Assembly: GCF_025370935.1 (NCBI RefSeq) | Contig: NC_133499.1 | Coordinates: 7,002,074 to 7,066,073 of the forward strand | Origin: Choristoneura fumiferana | Taxonomy: Eukaryota > Arthropoda > Insecta > Lepidoptera > Tortricidae | Length of the DNA: 64,000 nucleotides | Direction: 5' to 3' | In this document: in pieces, positions 1 through 10,800 of the stretch | How the letters are laid out: every line of letters begins with the position of its first letter | Numbering within the stretch: the stretch's first letter is position 1 | Position numbers and translations under genes: made by a program | The notes under the pieces: model-generated | Told to the model about the DNA's origin: nothing | What the model saw: the letters and a program-made list of their open reading frames with translations, nothing else | Databases searched by the model: none

Positions 1-247
1 TTTTTGGACATGTGACGCGACGTGGGGGGGACTCCGTGGAGCGACTGGTTGTGCAGGGCCGGGTGAAATGGCAGCAGATCACGTGGACGTCACCATTGCG
101 ATGGACGGACCAAATCAATCGTTGACTGACAAATCCCTCAACGAATGCGCAAGACAGGCCTCAGCAAGGGATAAATGGCGCACGGTAGTGAAGCGCTACC
201 GAGCGTCTCGCGTGACCACGACTGCTCTGCCAAGAGTAAGCGACTGA
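1..247 (+). mobile_element. LINE ORF C-terminal fragment
   Basis: The plus strand reads as the tail of a non-LTR retrotransposon polyprotein (FGHVTRRGGDSVERLVVQG, then RWTDQI, then ARDKWR), a pattern common at the C-terminus of insect LINE proteins. It is cut by the window start and holds an in-frame stop (LTNPST is preceded by a TGA codon), so it is a dead fragment. The assignment rests on remembered family patterns and was not checked by a search. Confidence 0.6.
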
Positions 248-257
248 GAAGAGAGAC

Positions 258-788
258 CTATATGCAGACGATACTAGTATAATAGTTCAAAATAATGACA
301 TCTCGACACTCAAATTTGACATAACTCTTACTTGGACACAGTTATTACATTGGTTTGAAAGTAATGGTCTTAAAATGAAATATGATAAAACCAACTACAT
401 AACTTTTTTGCAGACACACGAACAGCATTCCTTATGAGCTGCAACTGCCTATAGCAAAAGTCGAGAATACATTTCTTGGAATGATTAGACAACCAACTAC
501 GATGGTCGAATCAAATAGATGTCCTCAGAAAGAGGCTAGCTAGCGCTAAGTATGCTTTGAAAAATCTGTCCAAGATCCTAAATTCAACAGATCTGAAAGT
601 AGTATATTTTGCACACTTTGAGAGTATTCTAAGATATGGTTTGGAGGTCTGGGGAAACAGTGTTCTCATAAATTCTATATTAATTTGCAAAAAGAAAGCC
701 ATAAGATGCATAGATAAAGCTAAACCACAGGAGCACTGTCGTCCGTTATTTGTAAAGTATAAAATAATGACAGTCATATCGTTATATA
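258..788 (+). pseudogene. Broken LINE reverse transcriptase, 5' part
   Basis: At 258-272 the frame reads L-Y-A-D-D, the catalytic motif of reverse transcriptases, followed by TSIIV. The frame is broken near 435. A second frame from 557 gives FAHFESILRYGLEVWGN and a run ending KPQEHCRPLF, both typical of the thumb and C-terminal part of jockey/CR1-like LINE proteins. The copy continues after an inserted element at 789-1197. It is non-functional: frameshifted, split and 5'-truncated. Confidence 0.7.
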
Positions 789-1197
789 CACCGTGGGCCC
801 GAATAACCCGAGGGATTTTAACAGGGTAATTTCTGACGGATAATACGAGTAAAATGTTATGAACATAGGTTCAATTATGTACTTTTAAATTAAAATTATT
901 TTTTAGAACAAAATAATTCAATTAAGCTTAGCACGGCCTTGTGAACAAGTCTTTAGTTAAGAGAGTGAGTAAGAGGAACCAATCTGACGTGACAATCAGT
1001 AATCATTTTTAACGTTGACATTTAGTAACATACTTAGGGTGTATTACACTTGAGATTTTTCTACTTATGATTTTTCTTAAATAACGATTATCTCAAAAAC
1101 GGGTTGTTATAGGACTACATATTATACTACTTTATATACTCCAATTGGGCTCTAAAATCGATGGTTAAAATCCCTCGGGTTATTCGGACCCACGGTG
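789..1197. mobile_element. Terminal-inverted-repeat DNA element inside LINE
   Basis: Both ends carry a ~34-bp inverted repeat starting CACCGTGGG[C/T]CCGAAT. The element is flanked by TATA on each side, fitting a TA or TATA target duplication. It has no coding capacity and interrupts the LINE fragment, so it is younger than that copy. The interior is AT-rich. Confidence 0.75.
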
Positions 1198-1374
1198 TAT
1201 ATTCTTAGTTAGTAGGTTTATTTATAAAAACAAATCTAAATATCAGAGTAGAATCAATATCAGATTGCATGCTTTAGGGAATGGGGAGACATTGTTTTAC
1301 CGAAATCAAAAACTATACGCATTTAGTATAGAAGTATCGAGTACATATGGAATAAAATCTATAATATTATTAAG
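1198..1374 (+). pseudogene. Broken LINE reverse transcriptase, 3' part
   Basis: This continues the LINE copy after the inserted element. An open frame from 1265 reads NGETLFYRNQKLYAFSIEVS, which could be the region after the RT thumb. It runs into the assembly gap, so its end is unknown. Confidence 0.45.
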
Positions 1375-1474
1375 NNNNNNNNNNNNNNNNNNNNNNNNNN
1401 NNNNNNNNNNNNNNNNNNNNNNNNNNNNNNNNNNNNNNNNNNNNNNNNNNNNNNNNNNNNNNNNNNNNNNNNNN
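1375..1474. other. Assembly gap (100 N)
   Basis: There are exactly 100 undetermined bases, the conventional size for a gap of unknown length. Repeat C begins immediately after it, so the missing sequence is probably repetitive. Confidence 0.99.
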
Positions 1475-1709
1475 AGAGATCACCACCGCCCATAAACATC
1501 TACAACACCAGGGTTTTGCAGATGCGTTGCCAACCTAGAGGGCTGAGATGGGATACCTCAAGTGCTAGTAATTTCACCGGCTGTCTTACTCTCAACGCCG
1601 AAACACAACAGTGCAAGCACTGCTGCTTCACGGCAGGATTAGCGAGCAAAATGGTGGTAGCAATCCGGGCGGACCTTGCACAAGGTCCTACCACCACCAC
1701 CTGCAAGTT
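1475..1709 (+). repeat. Repeat C (poly-A LINE/SINE tail), reversed
   Basis: One of six copies of a ~270-bp repeat in the window. In the retroelement sense (minus strand here) it starts near GCAGGTGGTAGGACC, passes through GGGCGGTGGTGATC and ends CCATCCAGTCGAATAAAA. The A-run after GTCGAAT marks it as a poly(A)-tailed non-LTR retroelement or SINE. Its 3' end is lost in the gap. The long frame QMRCQPRGLRWDTSSAS seen in each copy is shared only because the repeat is shared. Confidence 0.85.
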
Positions 1710-1876
1710 GTCAGATAGTATTAAAATTTATGGATTAAATAGGAGCACTCGCAAAACAAAGTTCTTACGCAGGTTGACATCGAGAGAGAGAGCATAGAGT
1801 AGCGATAACAAAAAGGAAACGGATACGGACAAACTGCATGACATTTGTCACTGTCAGGGCCGCATTTCACGAAGCA

Positions 1877-2163
1877 GTTTGCAGGTGGTAGGACCTTGTG
1901 CAAGGTCCGCCCGGATTGCTACCACCATCTTGCTCGCTAATCCTGCCGTGAAGCAGCAGTGCTTGCACTGTTGTTCCGGCGTGGAGAGTAAACAGCCGGT
2001 GAAATTACTGGCACTTGAGGTATCCCATCTTAGGCCTCTAGGTTGGCAACGCATCTGCAATCCCCCTGGTGTTGCAGGTGTCTATGGGCGGTGGTGATCT
2101 CTTACCATCAGGAGACCCACTTGCTCGTTCGCCATCCAATAGAATAAAAAAAAAAAAAAAAAA
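1877..2163 (-). repeat. Repeat C in inverted orientation to the previous copy
   Basis: Near-complete copy whose retroelement 3' end lies at 2163 with an A-run from 2145. Together with 1475-1709 it forms an inverted pair around a 167-bp spacer (1710-1876) with no recognised content. Confidence 0.85.
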
Positions 2164-2455
2164 GCAACAAAATTCAAAATTCAAATGATTTATTCAGTAA
2201 ATAGGCCGCAATGGGCACTTTTACAAGTCATTTTTTTAAACTACCAGCGCTTTCGGAAAGACCATCATTGCCAAGAAGAATGCGCCGCAAGAAACTTGGC
2301 AGAAAGTCATTTTTTCATCAAAATATAATTACAAATAAAATACTTAAAAACTATATTATACAATTAAAGAAAAAAAAATACAAAAAATAATAATACAGGA
2401 AATACAGGGATGTATGGGGTCCCTTAGTTACAATACTAAACACTAACAAAACAAG
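2164..2455. repeat. LINE-like 3' fragment, copy 1
   Basis: Starts with a TTCAAA/TTCAAAT simple run, then shares TTTATTCAGTAAATAGG, AACTACCAGCGC and GGGATGTATGGGGTCCC with the copy at 61202-61468. Probably a retroelement 3' end on the minus strand, but no protein-coding part is present. Nothing recognisable follows at 2456-2790. Confidence 0.6.
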
Positions 2456-2795
2456 TACCAATTTACGAGCGGTAGTCTCTTTTCAACGCATACTGTTAAA
2501 CAAAGACTACCGCTTGTAACTTGTAGCTTCGTGAAATAGGGCACAGGTCCTTGCGTTATGTTACATGCTTAAACTAAAGATCTAGTGAAATTGATGTTTT
2601 CTATCGTGTTTGGATAATTTTGTATTTATCTTGCTTTAGCTTCAGTAAACTTCAATAAGCTGGTTGAGAAAGAAATATATATACGAGCTTGTCCGAGAAA
2701 AGACGATGGAAAAACATTCACTACATCCGTACGCTGCTACAGCTATAGGTAGTGCCACCAGAGTTGAGGTCTCTCACAAGAACATGTCATGTATT

Positions 2796-3000
2796 GACAG
2801 CGGTGGTTTTGACAGCAGTGGTTTTGACAGCGGTGGTTTTGACAGCAGTGGTTTTGACAGCGGTGGTTTTGACAGCGGTGGTTTTGACAGCGGTGGTTTT
2901 GACAGCGGTGGTTTTGACAGCGGTGGTTTTGACAGCGGTGGTTTTGACAGCGGTGGTTTTGACAGCGGTGGTTTTGACAGCGGTGGTTTTGACAGCGGTG
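2796..3000. repeat. 15-bp minisatellite, 13.7 units
   Basis: The unit GACAGCGGTGGTTTT is repeated almost without change; units 2 and 4 have CAG in place of CGG. Because 15 is divisible by 3, all frames stay open (for example G-F-D-S-G and L-T-A-V-V), giving false genes on both strands. I find no evidence of expression. Confidence 0.97.
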
Positions 3001-3004
3001 TGAT

Positions 3005-3057
3005 GAGGTAACAAACAGACAGACAGACTCACAAACTTTCACATTCATAATATTTTG
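3005..3057. repeat. Fragment of repeat T tail
   Basis: GACAGAC runs followed by CAAACTTTCACATT.ATAATATT match the terminal part of the repeat at 61011-61775. Only the end is present. Confidence 0.5.
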
Positions 3058-3111
3058 TGGGATATTTTGTACTTACATACAGTTTTATTTTTAGACCTGC
3101 TACAGTAAAAT

Positions 3112-3358
3112 AACCTAACCAACAAAAAATTGGAAACCCCCGAATTTGTCACTTCTAAGTTCAATATCTCAAAAACGGCTGAACCGTTTCTAATGAAAAA
3201 TGTCTAAGAACCATTGTTAGAAAACGTGATTTCAAATTAAAAAAAACCGCATTCAAATCGGTCCACCTGTTTAAGAGTTACGGTGCCACAGACAGACAGT
3301 CAGACACACATAGCAGTCAAACTTATAACACCCCTATTTTTGTGTCGGGGTTTAAAAA
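3112..3358 (+). repeat. Repeat D copy (~235 bp)
   Basis: Repeat D is the most abundant family here. It begins CTAACCAACAAAAAGTTGG, a small hairpin (CCAAC/GTTGG). It contains CAATATCTCAAAAACGGCT, AAGAGCTACGGTGCCACAGA and a CAGACA run, and ends TTTTTGCGTCGGGGGTTAAAA. No coding frame is conserved. The superfamily is unknown to me. Confidence 0.85.
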
Positions 3359-3489
3359 AGGCATTGAAATAAAAACACAATCAGCTTTAAAGTATATACT
3401 GTATTCGATTCTGTTCTCAATTTTGAAAAAACTACTTTCAGATTTTTATTTATCTAATTAATTACACTGGTGGAGACAGGCCTCCCAAC

Positions 3490-3724
3490 TGACGATAAGT
3501 TGCAAAACCCCCGACTTTGTCACTGCAAAGTTCAATATCTCAAAAACGGCTATACCGATTTTGATCAAACATGTCTAAGAACCATCGCTAGAAAACCTTC
3601 TTTCAATTAAAAAAAAACCGTGATCAAATCGGTCAACCCATTTAAGAGCTACGGTACCACAGACAGACAGACACATATAGCGGTCAAACTTATAACACCC
3701 CTCTTTTTGCGTCGGGGGTTAAAA
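3490..3724 (+). repeat. Repeat D copy
   Basis: The 5' hairpin is degenerate (GATAAGTTGCAAAACC); the rest follows the family through GCGTCGGGGGTTAAAAA. Confidence 0.85.
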
Positions 3725-3927
3725 AGGAAACGTACCTAAGACAAAAACTCGCTGATTCTAAAAAAGTTTATTGTTAAAGGTTGAAAATATGTAAAATATT
3801 GACAAATTCCGTCTTCCATTCGCTCATCAATAGGAAGCAGCTAATATTTTTCAAAGTCCTCTGTCTTCGTGTTTTGGGTCGCAGATTTACTGAAAAATAA
3901 AAAATAAAGAAAAATCAACTAAGTACA

Positions 3928-4069
3928 ACAAAAAGGGGGTTATAAGTTTGACCGTTATGTTTGTCTGTCTATGGCACCGTAGCTCATAAACGGGTGGACC
4001 AATTTGAATGCGTTTTTTTTATTTGAAAGCAGGTTTTCTAGCGATGATTCCTAGATATGTTTCATCATA
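3928..4069 (-). repeat. Repeat D copy, truncated
   Basis: Reverse copy from AAAAAGGGGGTTATAAG to GATATGTTTCATCA. It lacks the CCAACAAAAAGTTGG end and is followed by a plus-strand copy. Confidence 0.8.
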
Positions 4070-4078
4070 AATATAATA

Positions 4079-4317
4079 TAACCTAACCAACAAATAGTTG
4101 GAAAACCCCCGAAATTGTAACTTCAAAGTTCAATATCACAGAAACGACTGAATCGATTTTGATAAAACATAATCTAAGAATCATTGATAAAAAACCTGCT
4201 TCCAATTAAAAACAGCCGCATTCAAATCGGTTCACCCGTTTAAGAGCTACGGTGCCACAGACAGACACATAGCAGTCAAACTTATAACACCCCTCTTTTT
4301 GCGTCGGGCGTTAAAAA
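4079..4317 (+). repeat. Repeat D copy
   Basis: Complete from AACCTAACCAACAAATAGTTGG to GCGTCGGGCGTTAAAAA, the fourth family member within 1.2 kb. Confidence 0.85.
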
Positions 4318-4350
4318 GCGAATATATCAGTATATCAGTATATCAGCCAT

Positions 4351-4590
4351 TTTTATTTATTCGACTGGATGGCAAACGAGCAAGTGGGTCTCCTGATTCA
4401 CACCAGGGGTATTGCAGATGCGTTGCCAACCTAGAGGCCTAAGATGGGATACCTCAAGTGCCAGTAATTTCACCGGCTGTCTTACTCTCCACGCCGAAAC
4501 AACAGTGCAAGCACTGCTGCTTCACGGCAGGATTAGCGAGCAAGATGGTGGTAGCAATCCGGGCGGACCTGGCACAAGGTCCTACCACCC
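4351..4590 (+). repeat. Repeat C copy beside the 3' end of gene 1
   Basis: Reads TTATTCGACTGGATGG through to GGCACAAGGTCC. On the gene strand its tail supplies two overlapping AATAAA signals (4361-4352), about 325 nt past the gene 1 stop. The following ~80 bp (4591-4680) include a GC-rich hairpin (GGGAGCCCCC/GGGGGCCC) of unknown origin. Confidence 0.85.
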
Positions 4591-4683
4591 CTGCCCTTTC
4601 GGGAGCCCCCTACAGGGGGCCCTGGGTACGCACCCGTTGTGGTCAGGTAGACGCTACTGAACGAGGCACGACAATGTAATGAT

Positions 4684-4860
4684 CTACCTGGCACAGCAAG
4701 GGAAGTCCCAGAACCTCTGGTCCTTGCCATAATTCTCTCCATCAACGATGGTTTGCGGCATAGTCTTGCCCGTGGATTCTGGTAGAAACAGGCAGAGCGC
4801 GCCGCCCGCTATACCGAGAGCGCCAAGTATTAACAATGGTATTTCTACTGCTATGGTGGC
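4684..4860 (-). CDS. Gene 1 exon 11: TM12, C-terminus and stop
   Basis: Encodes ATIAVEIPLLILGALGIAGG, ALCLFLPESTGKTMPQTIVD and GENYGKDQRFWDFPCCAR, then TAG (4686-4684). Gene 2 has a donor at the equivalent point and one more exon. In gene 1 the sequence GCCAG|GTAGAT could still act as a weak donor, but the in-frame stop makes this the likely end. Confidence 0.85.
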   Translation of the reverse strand, partial: ATIAVEIPLLILGALGIAGGALCLFLPESTGKTMPQTIVDGENYGKDQRFWDFPCCAR

Positions 4861-7800
4861 CTGTAAAAAAAAAACGAAATTAATAAAACAATAAATTAAA
4901 AAAATCAATAAACCCGACTGCCTTAAAAATACTAAAAAGAAGAAAACAAGTCTAGTGGGCTAGAACTCTGTTAGTCGGGACCCATTAGGTAAGAATTTTT
5001 GAGCGTCACGATTTAAATGGTTCCCGAATGTTGAACTTTAAGTTAGCTAAGTACTTGACAATGTTCTAGCCCACTAGACTTGTTTTTTTTTTTTTTTTTT
5101 TTTTTTTTTTATTGTTTTATTTCACACTTTTCTGTGAAAAAGTATATTAAAACGATTATGACCCGTATATTTTTAGAATGGGCTAATTATTAGCTTTCAT
5201 TTGATACCCCACTCGATAGGTTTGAATAAAAATCATTTTTTGAAAACTCACAATTTGGCGCTTAAAATTCGCCATTTTGATTTTTTAAGAGTTTCATGTG
5301 CCCAGTGTCACTCGCGTCATTAAGACAAATCCAATGACGTATTATTTATCAAAATCGGTTCAGCCGTTGCGTAGTTACGAGAGGACATAGGAATAGACAT
5401 ACATACATTCTTCGCAGTCGGGTAAAAAAAAACAAATAACCCGCTGCCGCTGCCCTAAAAAATTTGAAAGATAACCTAACCAACCAAAAGCTGGAAAACC
5501 CTCGACATTGTCACTTCAATGTTCGATATCTGAAAAACGGCTGAACTTATTTTAATGAAACATGTCTCTAACCATTGCTAGAAAACCTGCTTTCAAATAA
5601 AAAACCGCATTCAAATAGGTTCACCCGTTTAAGAGCTACGGTGCCGCCGCGACAGACACAGATAGTGTTATAATTATAAGTTATACACCCTCTTTTTTAT
5701 CGTCGGGGTTAAAAACTATTCTAAGTCCTTCAATGACACAAACTATCTGTATACCGAATTTCATCTTAATCGGTTCAGCGGTTTAGACGTAATGTGATGA
5801 GGTAACAAACAAACAGACTTTGTTTTTAACCCCACAAAGAGGGGGTGTTTATAAGTTTTACCGCTATGTTCTGTGTGTGTGTTGTGTGTGTCTGTCTGTG
5901 GTACTGTAGCTCTTAACAGGTGGAGCGATTTGAATGCGTTTTTTTTATTCGAAATCAGGATCTTAGACACGTTTCATCAAAATCGGTTTAGCCGTTTTTG
6001 AGATATTGAACTTTGAAGTGACAAAGACTGGTTAGGTTATAGTATACAGGCATGGAATAAAATCATTGACGAGCAAGTGTGATGAAAAAACAGGTCCCGA
6101 AAACAATCAGATGTCTTACCATGTAAACAATGTACGGGACCATGATAGTGGCTACATAGCCAGATATATGGATGAGTGCGAGACCCTGGGCGCGCACTAC
6201 GGTCGGCAACAGCTCTGCGGCGTATTGCATACCGATGTTGTAAGAGATGTTCACGGCGAAACGGCCTACGATAGCCAGGGAGGCTGTTGGTAGGCCTGGA
6301 AAAATATTTAATGTCAGTTAAAATACGGTATTTTTTTTTATTCGACTGGATGGCAAACGAGCAAGTGGGTCTCCTGATGGTTAGAGATCACCACCGCCCA
6401 TAAACATCTGCAACACCAGGGGTATTGCAGACGCGTTGCCAACCTAGAGGTCTAAGATGGGATACCTCACGTGCCAGTAATTTCACCGGCTGTCTTACTC
6501 TCCACGCCGAAACACAACAGTGCAAGCACTGCTGCTTCACGGCAGGATTAGCGAGCAAGATGGTGGTAGCAATCCGGGCGGACCTTGCACAAGGTCCATT
6601 TGACTATGATTGTTTTTTTTGGATTCTTTTTGTATTTTTTATTTCAACTCCAAATTTTGTTACTTTTACGGTCATCCCGTAAAATCCATATCGAAAATAC
6701 AAACTGAAACATAGATGCACATAAAAATCAGAAAAAGAGACCAGCGCTGGGAATCGAGAACCCAGGTCCTCAGCAATCCGTGCTGCGTGCTATAACCCCT
6801 ACACCACCGCTGGACAGGAGTATCTCAGCTTATTTGTTTCTTATTTTAGTCACTTATGCAGCGACCCTAGCGAAATCTATGCATTAATGCTTTAGCTAAT
6901 GTCGCTGCATAAGTGACTAAATAAGAAACAAACAAGCTGAGATATGTGGTGCATCGGAGAAATTCGTGTCTGTACTCCTCTCCAGTGGTGGTGTAGCGGT
7001 ATAGCACGCAGCACGGAATGCTGAGGACCTGAGTTCGATTCCCAGCGCTGGTCTTTTTTTCTGGTTTTTCTGTGCATGTTTCAGTTTGTATTTTCGATAT
7101 GAAACTTTGTTAGTGTGATATAGACGCTAACTTTTTCTACAGTTACAGATTTAGGGAATGTTCTGCCGTCGTATTTTCTCGCAAAAGTTCGCATTTATCT
7201 TACTCTCTCAACTATCTTACTGCAGTTTAATGAAGCTAAATTGTGAAAGTAAATACGAACATCATCATCATCATCATCATCATTCCAGCCTATATACGTC
7301 TCACTGCAGGGCAGAGGCCTCCTCTCAGAACAAGAGGGTTTGGGCCATAAGTTCCCACGCGGGCCCAGTGTGGATTGGGAATTTCACACGCACCATTGAA
7401 TTGCTTCGCAGGTTTGTGCAGGTTTCCTCACGATGTTTTCCTTCACCGCAAAGCTCGTGGTAAATTTCAAATGTAATTCCGCACATGAATTTCGAAAAAC
7501 TCAGAGGTGCGAGCCGGGATTTGAACCCACGACCCTCTGCTTGAGAGGCGATCGGTCAAACCACTAGGCCACCACGGCTTCGAATACGAACATATACGAC
7601 AAAATACGATGGAAAAAATTAGATCTGTACGAACATTGCAAATTAAATAATAGCTTGCAGTAATATACCTTGAGATACTGTGGTGGCTAAGAGGCTGAAT
7701 ATACCGCTAACCAGCATAGACCCAAAAGCCAGCCAGCGACGACCCAAGCTGTAACAAAAAATTGATCTTAGTACAGGTTTTTGATTAGGATTTGAAATAA

Positions 7801-10800
7801 ACCATAATTATTATTAAACCAACTATACCACGCGCCATATAAATCTGCCTAAAAGTTCATTACTTAATACTCAGTTATGACGCATTTTTGAGATACATTT
7901 TTTATGCGACGTCTTTACGTTACTCCCGGATTGTGTTCGAATCGCTTAACGGTATAGTGCCTATTAGTGATGTAACGAATATTCGCATATTTTTGCATAT
8001 ATTCGCATTCGCATTCGCAAAATTTCTGCGAATGTTTTGCGAATATGAATATCAGAAAAAAATACAATTATTAGATAATAGATAGGTTAATAAAATCAAA
8101 ATACATTCATTACTTATGTTTTTTATACAAAAAAATAACTTAACCTCGTAATCACATTATCAGCCTTCACTTAATCATTTGGTATTATTTATTTATTTAC
8201 TTTACGATGCGTTCGTATGAACTGGGTAATTCTCGGAACTTCGTTCGAACGAGACTGCCATAGACAATTTGGCACCAAAACGAAAAACTGAATATTCGCA
8301 TTCGCATTCGCATTCGCATTCGCGAATGTTCAAAAAATGACATTCGTTACATCACTAGTGCCTATTCAATTATTGGAATTATACCTTTATAGTTTTTGTG
8401 GTACTAGTCGGGGCAATGAACTTTTAGGCAAAGTTAGGCGGCGGAAGGTATAGAGTCTACCCGCGGCTTCGCTCACTTTAGCCATTAGATGGCATTTAAA
8501 TTGAAATAAAAAGCACAACTTTATCATCAGCGAGATCATCTTCTTTTTTACAAGCTTTTCTTTAGTTTCCCCTGTCCCGTTGTATATCTGTCTGTAATTA
8601 AATCTTGCAAGTTAAATTCGACCAACTTTCAGTAGTAGGATTGACTTGAAATTTGGTATACTTATGTAGATTGCGTGACAATACAATAATCTGGTAGTGA
8701 CATCCTGGTAGTCCGGCCAGGATCGTCTCCGCAGGACGGAACTCTTCAACGGTTAATGGCGTCAACTTGAAATTTGGCACGCAAATGTAGTTTGGGTGAC
8801 AATACTAGTACAGCGAACAAAAAGTACAGACAGCAAAAAAGCTTGTATTGAAAATGACATTTTTACCAAAAACTTATCTTACTCAATCATCACTGTCACT
8901 GCCATTGAAAACATAAGCATCCTCATTATACTGACTATAATCACTATCATGTCATATATCAATGTTGAAAGGCGCGACTATACCACTTATTATCATAAGC
9001 CTTTTAAAATTTATGTAACAGACACAGTTATCATCATCCTCACTTTTATCAATAATATCACCAGCGAAATCATCATCATCTTCTTTACCACTACCATCAT
9101 CGACGTAGTAGTTTCTCCTTCTTTATAACTATCGAGATTAAAGACACTATACTCACTATCACAAAAACCATCGTTACTACTACCATCGTTACTTTTACTT
9201 TTATCATCAGTGTCACAAGTGTAATCATAATCATAATTAACAGCTCAATTATCTTCATCATCTACATCATCACTACTATCACTCATACTATAGTCACTTT
9301 CATCATTATTAACATAAATATAAACATTATCTAGATCATAGTAACCATAATTTTCATAATAAGTATTATAAACAAGATCATTGTTATTATCTCTATCATC
9401 ATCATCACTTCCACAACCACCATTGGCGTAATCGTCAATATCACTGTACAGTTACTAACAGCAATATCTGAGACAACAAAGCCTGCATAGAAATCTGATA
9501 AGACTCTTTCTCAAGCTGGTTTGCACTCTCCCAGTGTTGTCACATCTACAAATTTTTTGGTAGATCTACCTATTTCGCCTACGTTCTACCTATCTACCAC
9601 CCTCGGCCTCAAATCTACTGCTTTCAAGATATTACAATTGTAAACAATTTTCCACGCGTGTAATGAAATGTTAGTTACTATCGAATTTAGCCTATCTTAT
9701 AATTTCAGCGCTTAAAACGGAATGCGTTAATCAAGTAAAGATCCTAACTGAACATTTGAGATTATTTAATAAGAATACGGATAAACTAAAGATCACGAAT
9801 AAATAATTAAAAAAAAATATGCTCATTTTTAATAATTAAAAATGTATTAACCTTGAGTTGGTAGATCTGCCTATTTTCCATTTCAAATTCTACCAATTTC
9901 TACTAATTTTTGTATCCTGTTCTACCGTTTTTCCAAAATTATATGTGACTACACTGCACTCTCCGCTGTGGAGATATTAAATCAGGTATTATAATCATCA
10001 TAATTATCATCGTTATCATCATCATCACCATCACGATACTTACACGTCTAGTGTAGCTGTGAGCAGTATATCAGCTGGCAGCTCGGTAGCTGTAGCCACG
10101 GTGAAGGTCAAGAACATGTCCAGCCCCAACGAGCCCACGTTTCTCACGTGTCCATCGAAGACCATGGCTGTGGCCACCCAGATGATAAGCAGCAGGATGC
10201 TGTGCCGCCGAAGACGAGGGGTCTTGAAGAGGTCTAGCGCTGAATAGTTTTTGTTCTCTTGTTCGGATTTCGCTATTTCTGTTGCTGTTTCCTAAAAAAA
10301 AACCACTTCATACATGTTCCCTTGCCCCAGGCCTTCTCACAGAATACGATGGCTTGGGTTAGTTTCATGCTTTTTAATAGTTTGTGCAGTGCTTTTTAAT
10401 CTTAGTGACGTATTCATACTAAAATTTCTACTTATATCCTGCGGCGTTTCGACCAAATCTATCCTACCTACTCCAAATAGACTTACCCTAAATTCATTAA
10501 TGATTTCGTCAGGTATATTCTTTCTGTTTATTCTCCCGCACTTTTGTACTATCTGAATTGACTCCTCTATTCTTCCTTGTGATATCAACCATCTGTAACA
10601 ACAACAAACTTCCTTTTATTTCATATTTCCTCATTTTTGTTAATTCACCCTTTGAAATAGACAGAGTTCACTGAATACAATTTGCTCTCACAACTTTAAA
10701 AGTTGGTGATAACGTTAAATGCAATGGACATATTTGCAATGCAATGGACGATGACTATAATGGCGTCGATGGTGGCAACGCTGGAAATGATAACGTTGGC

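Noticed and set aside
2664..3048. Repeated-peptide proteins (GFDSG and similar) on both strands
   Set aside because: Frames stay open only because a 15-bp minisatellite has no stops; no splice, start or family context.
3005..4317. Repeat D as a gene family
   Set aside because: No frame is conserved between copies; differences include frameshifting indels at random positions.
6425..6682. Small protein QMRCQPRGLRWDTSSAS, found at several places
   Set aside because: It is an antisense frame of repeat C and is broken differently in each copy.
8796..9128. A 110-residue protein rich in isoleucine and threonine
   Set aside because: Low-complexity ATC-type sequence; composition explains the open frame.
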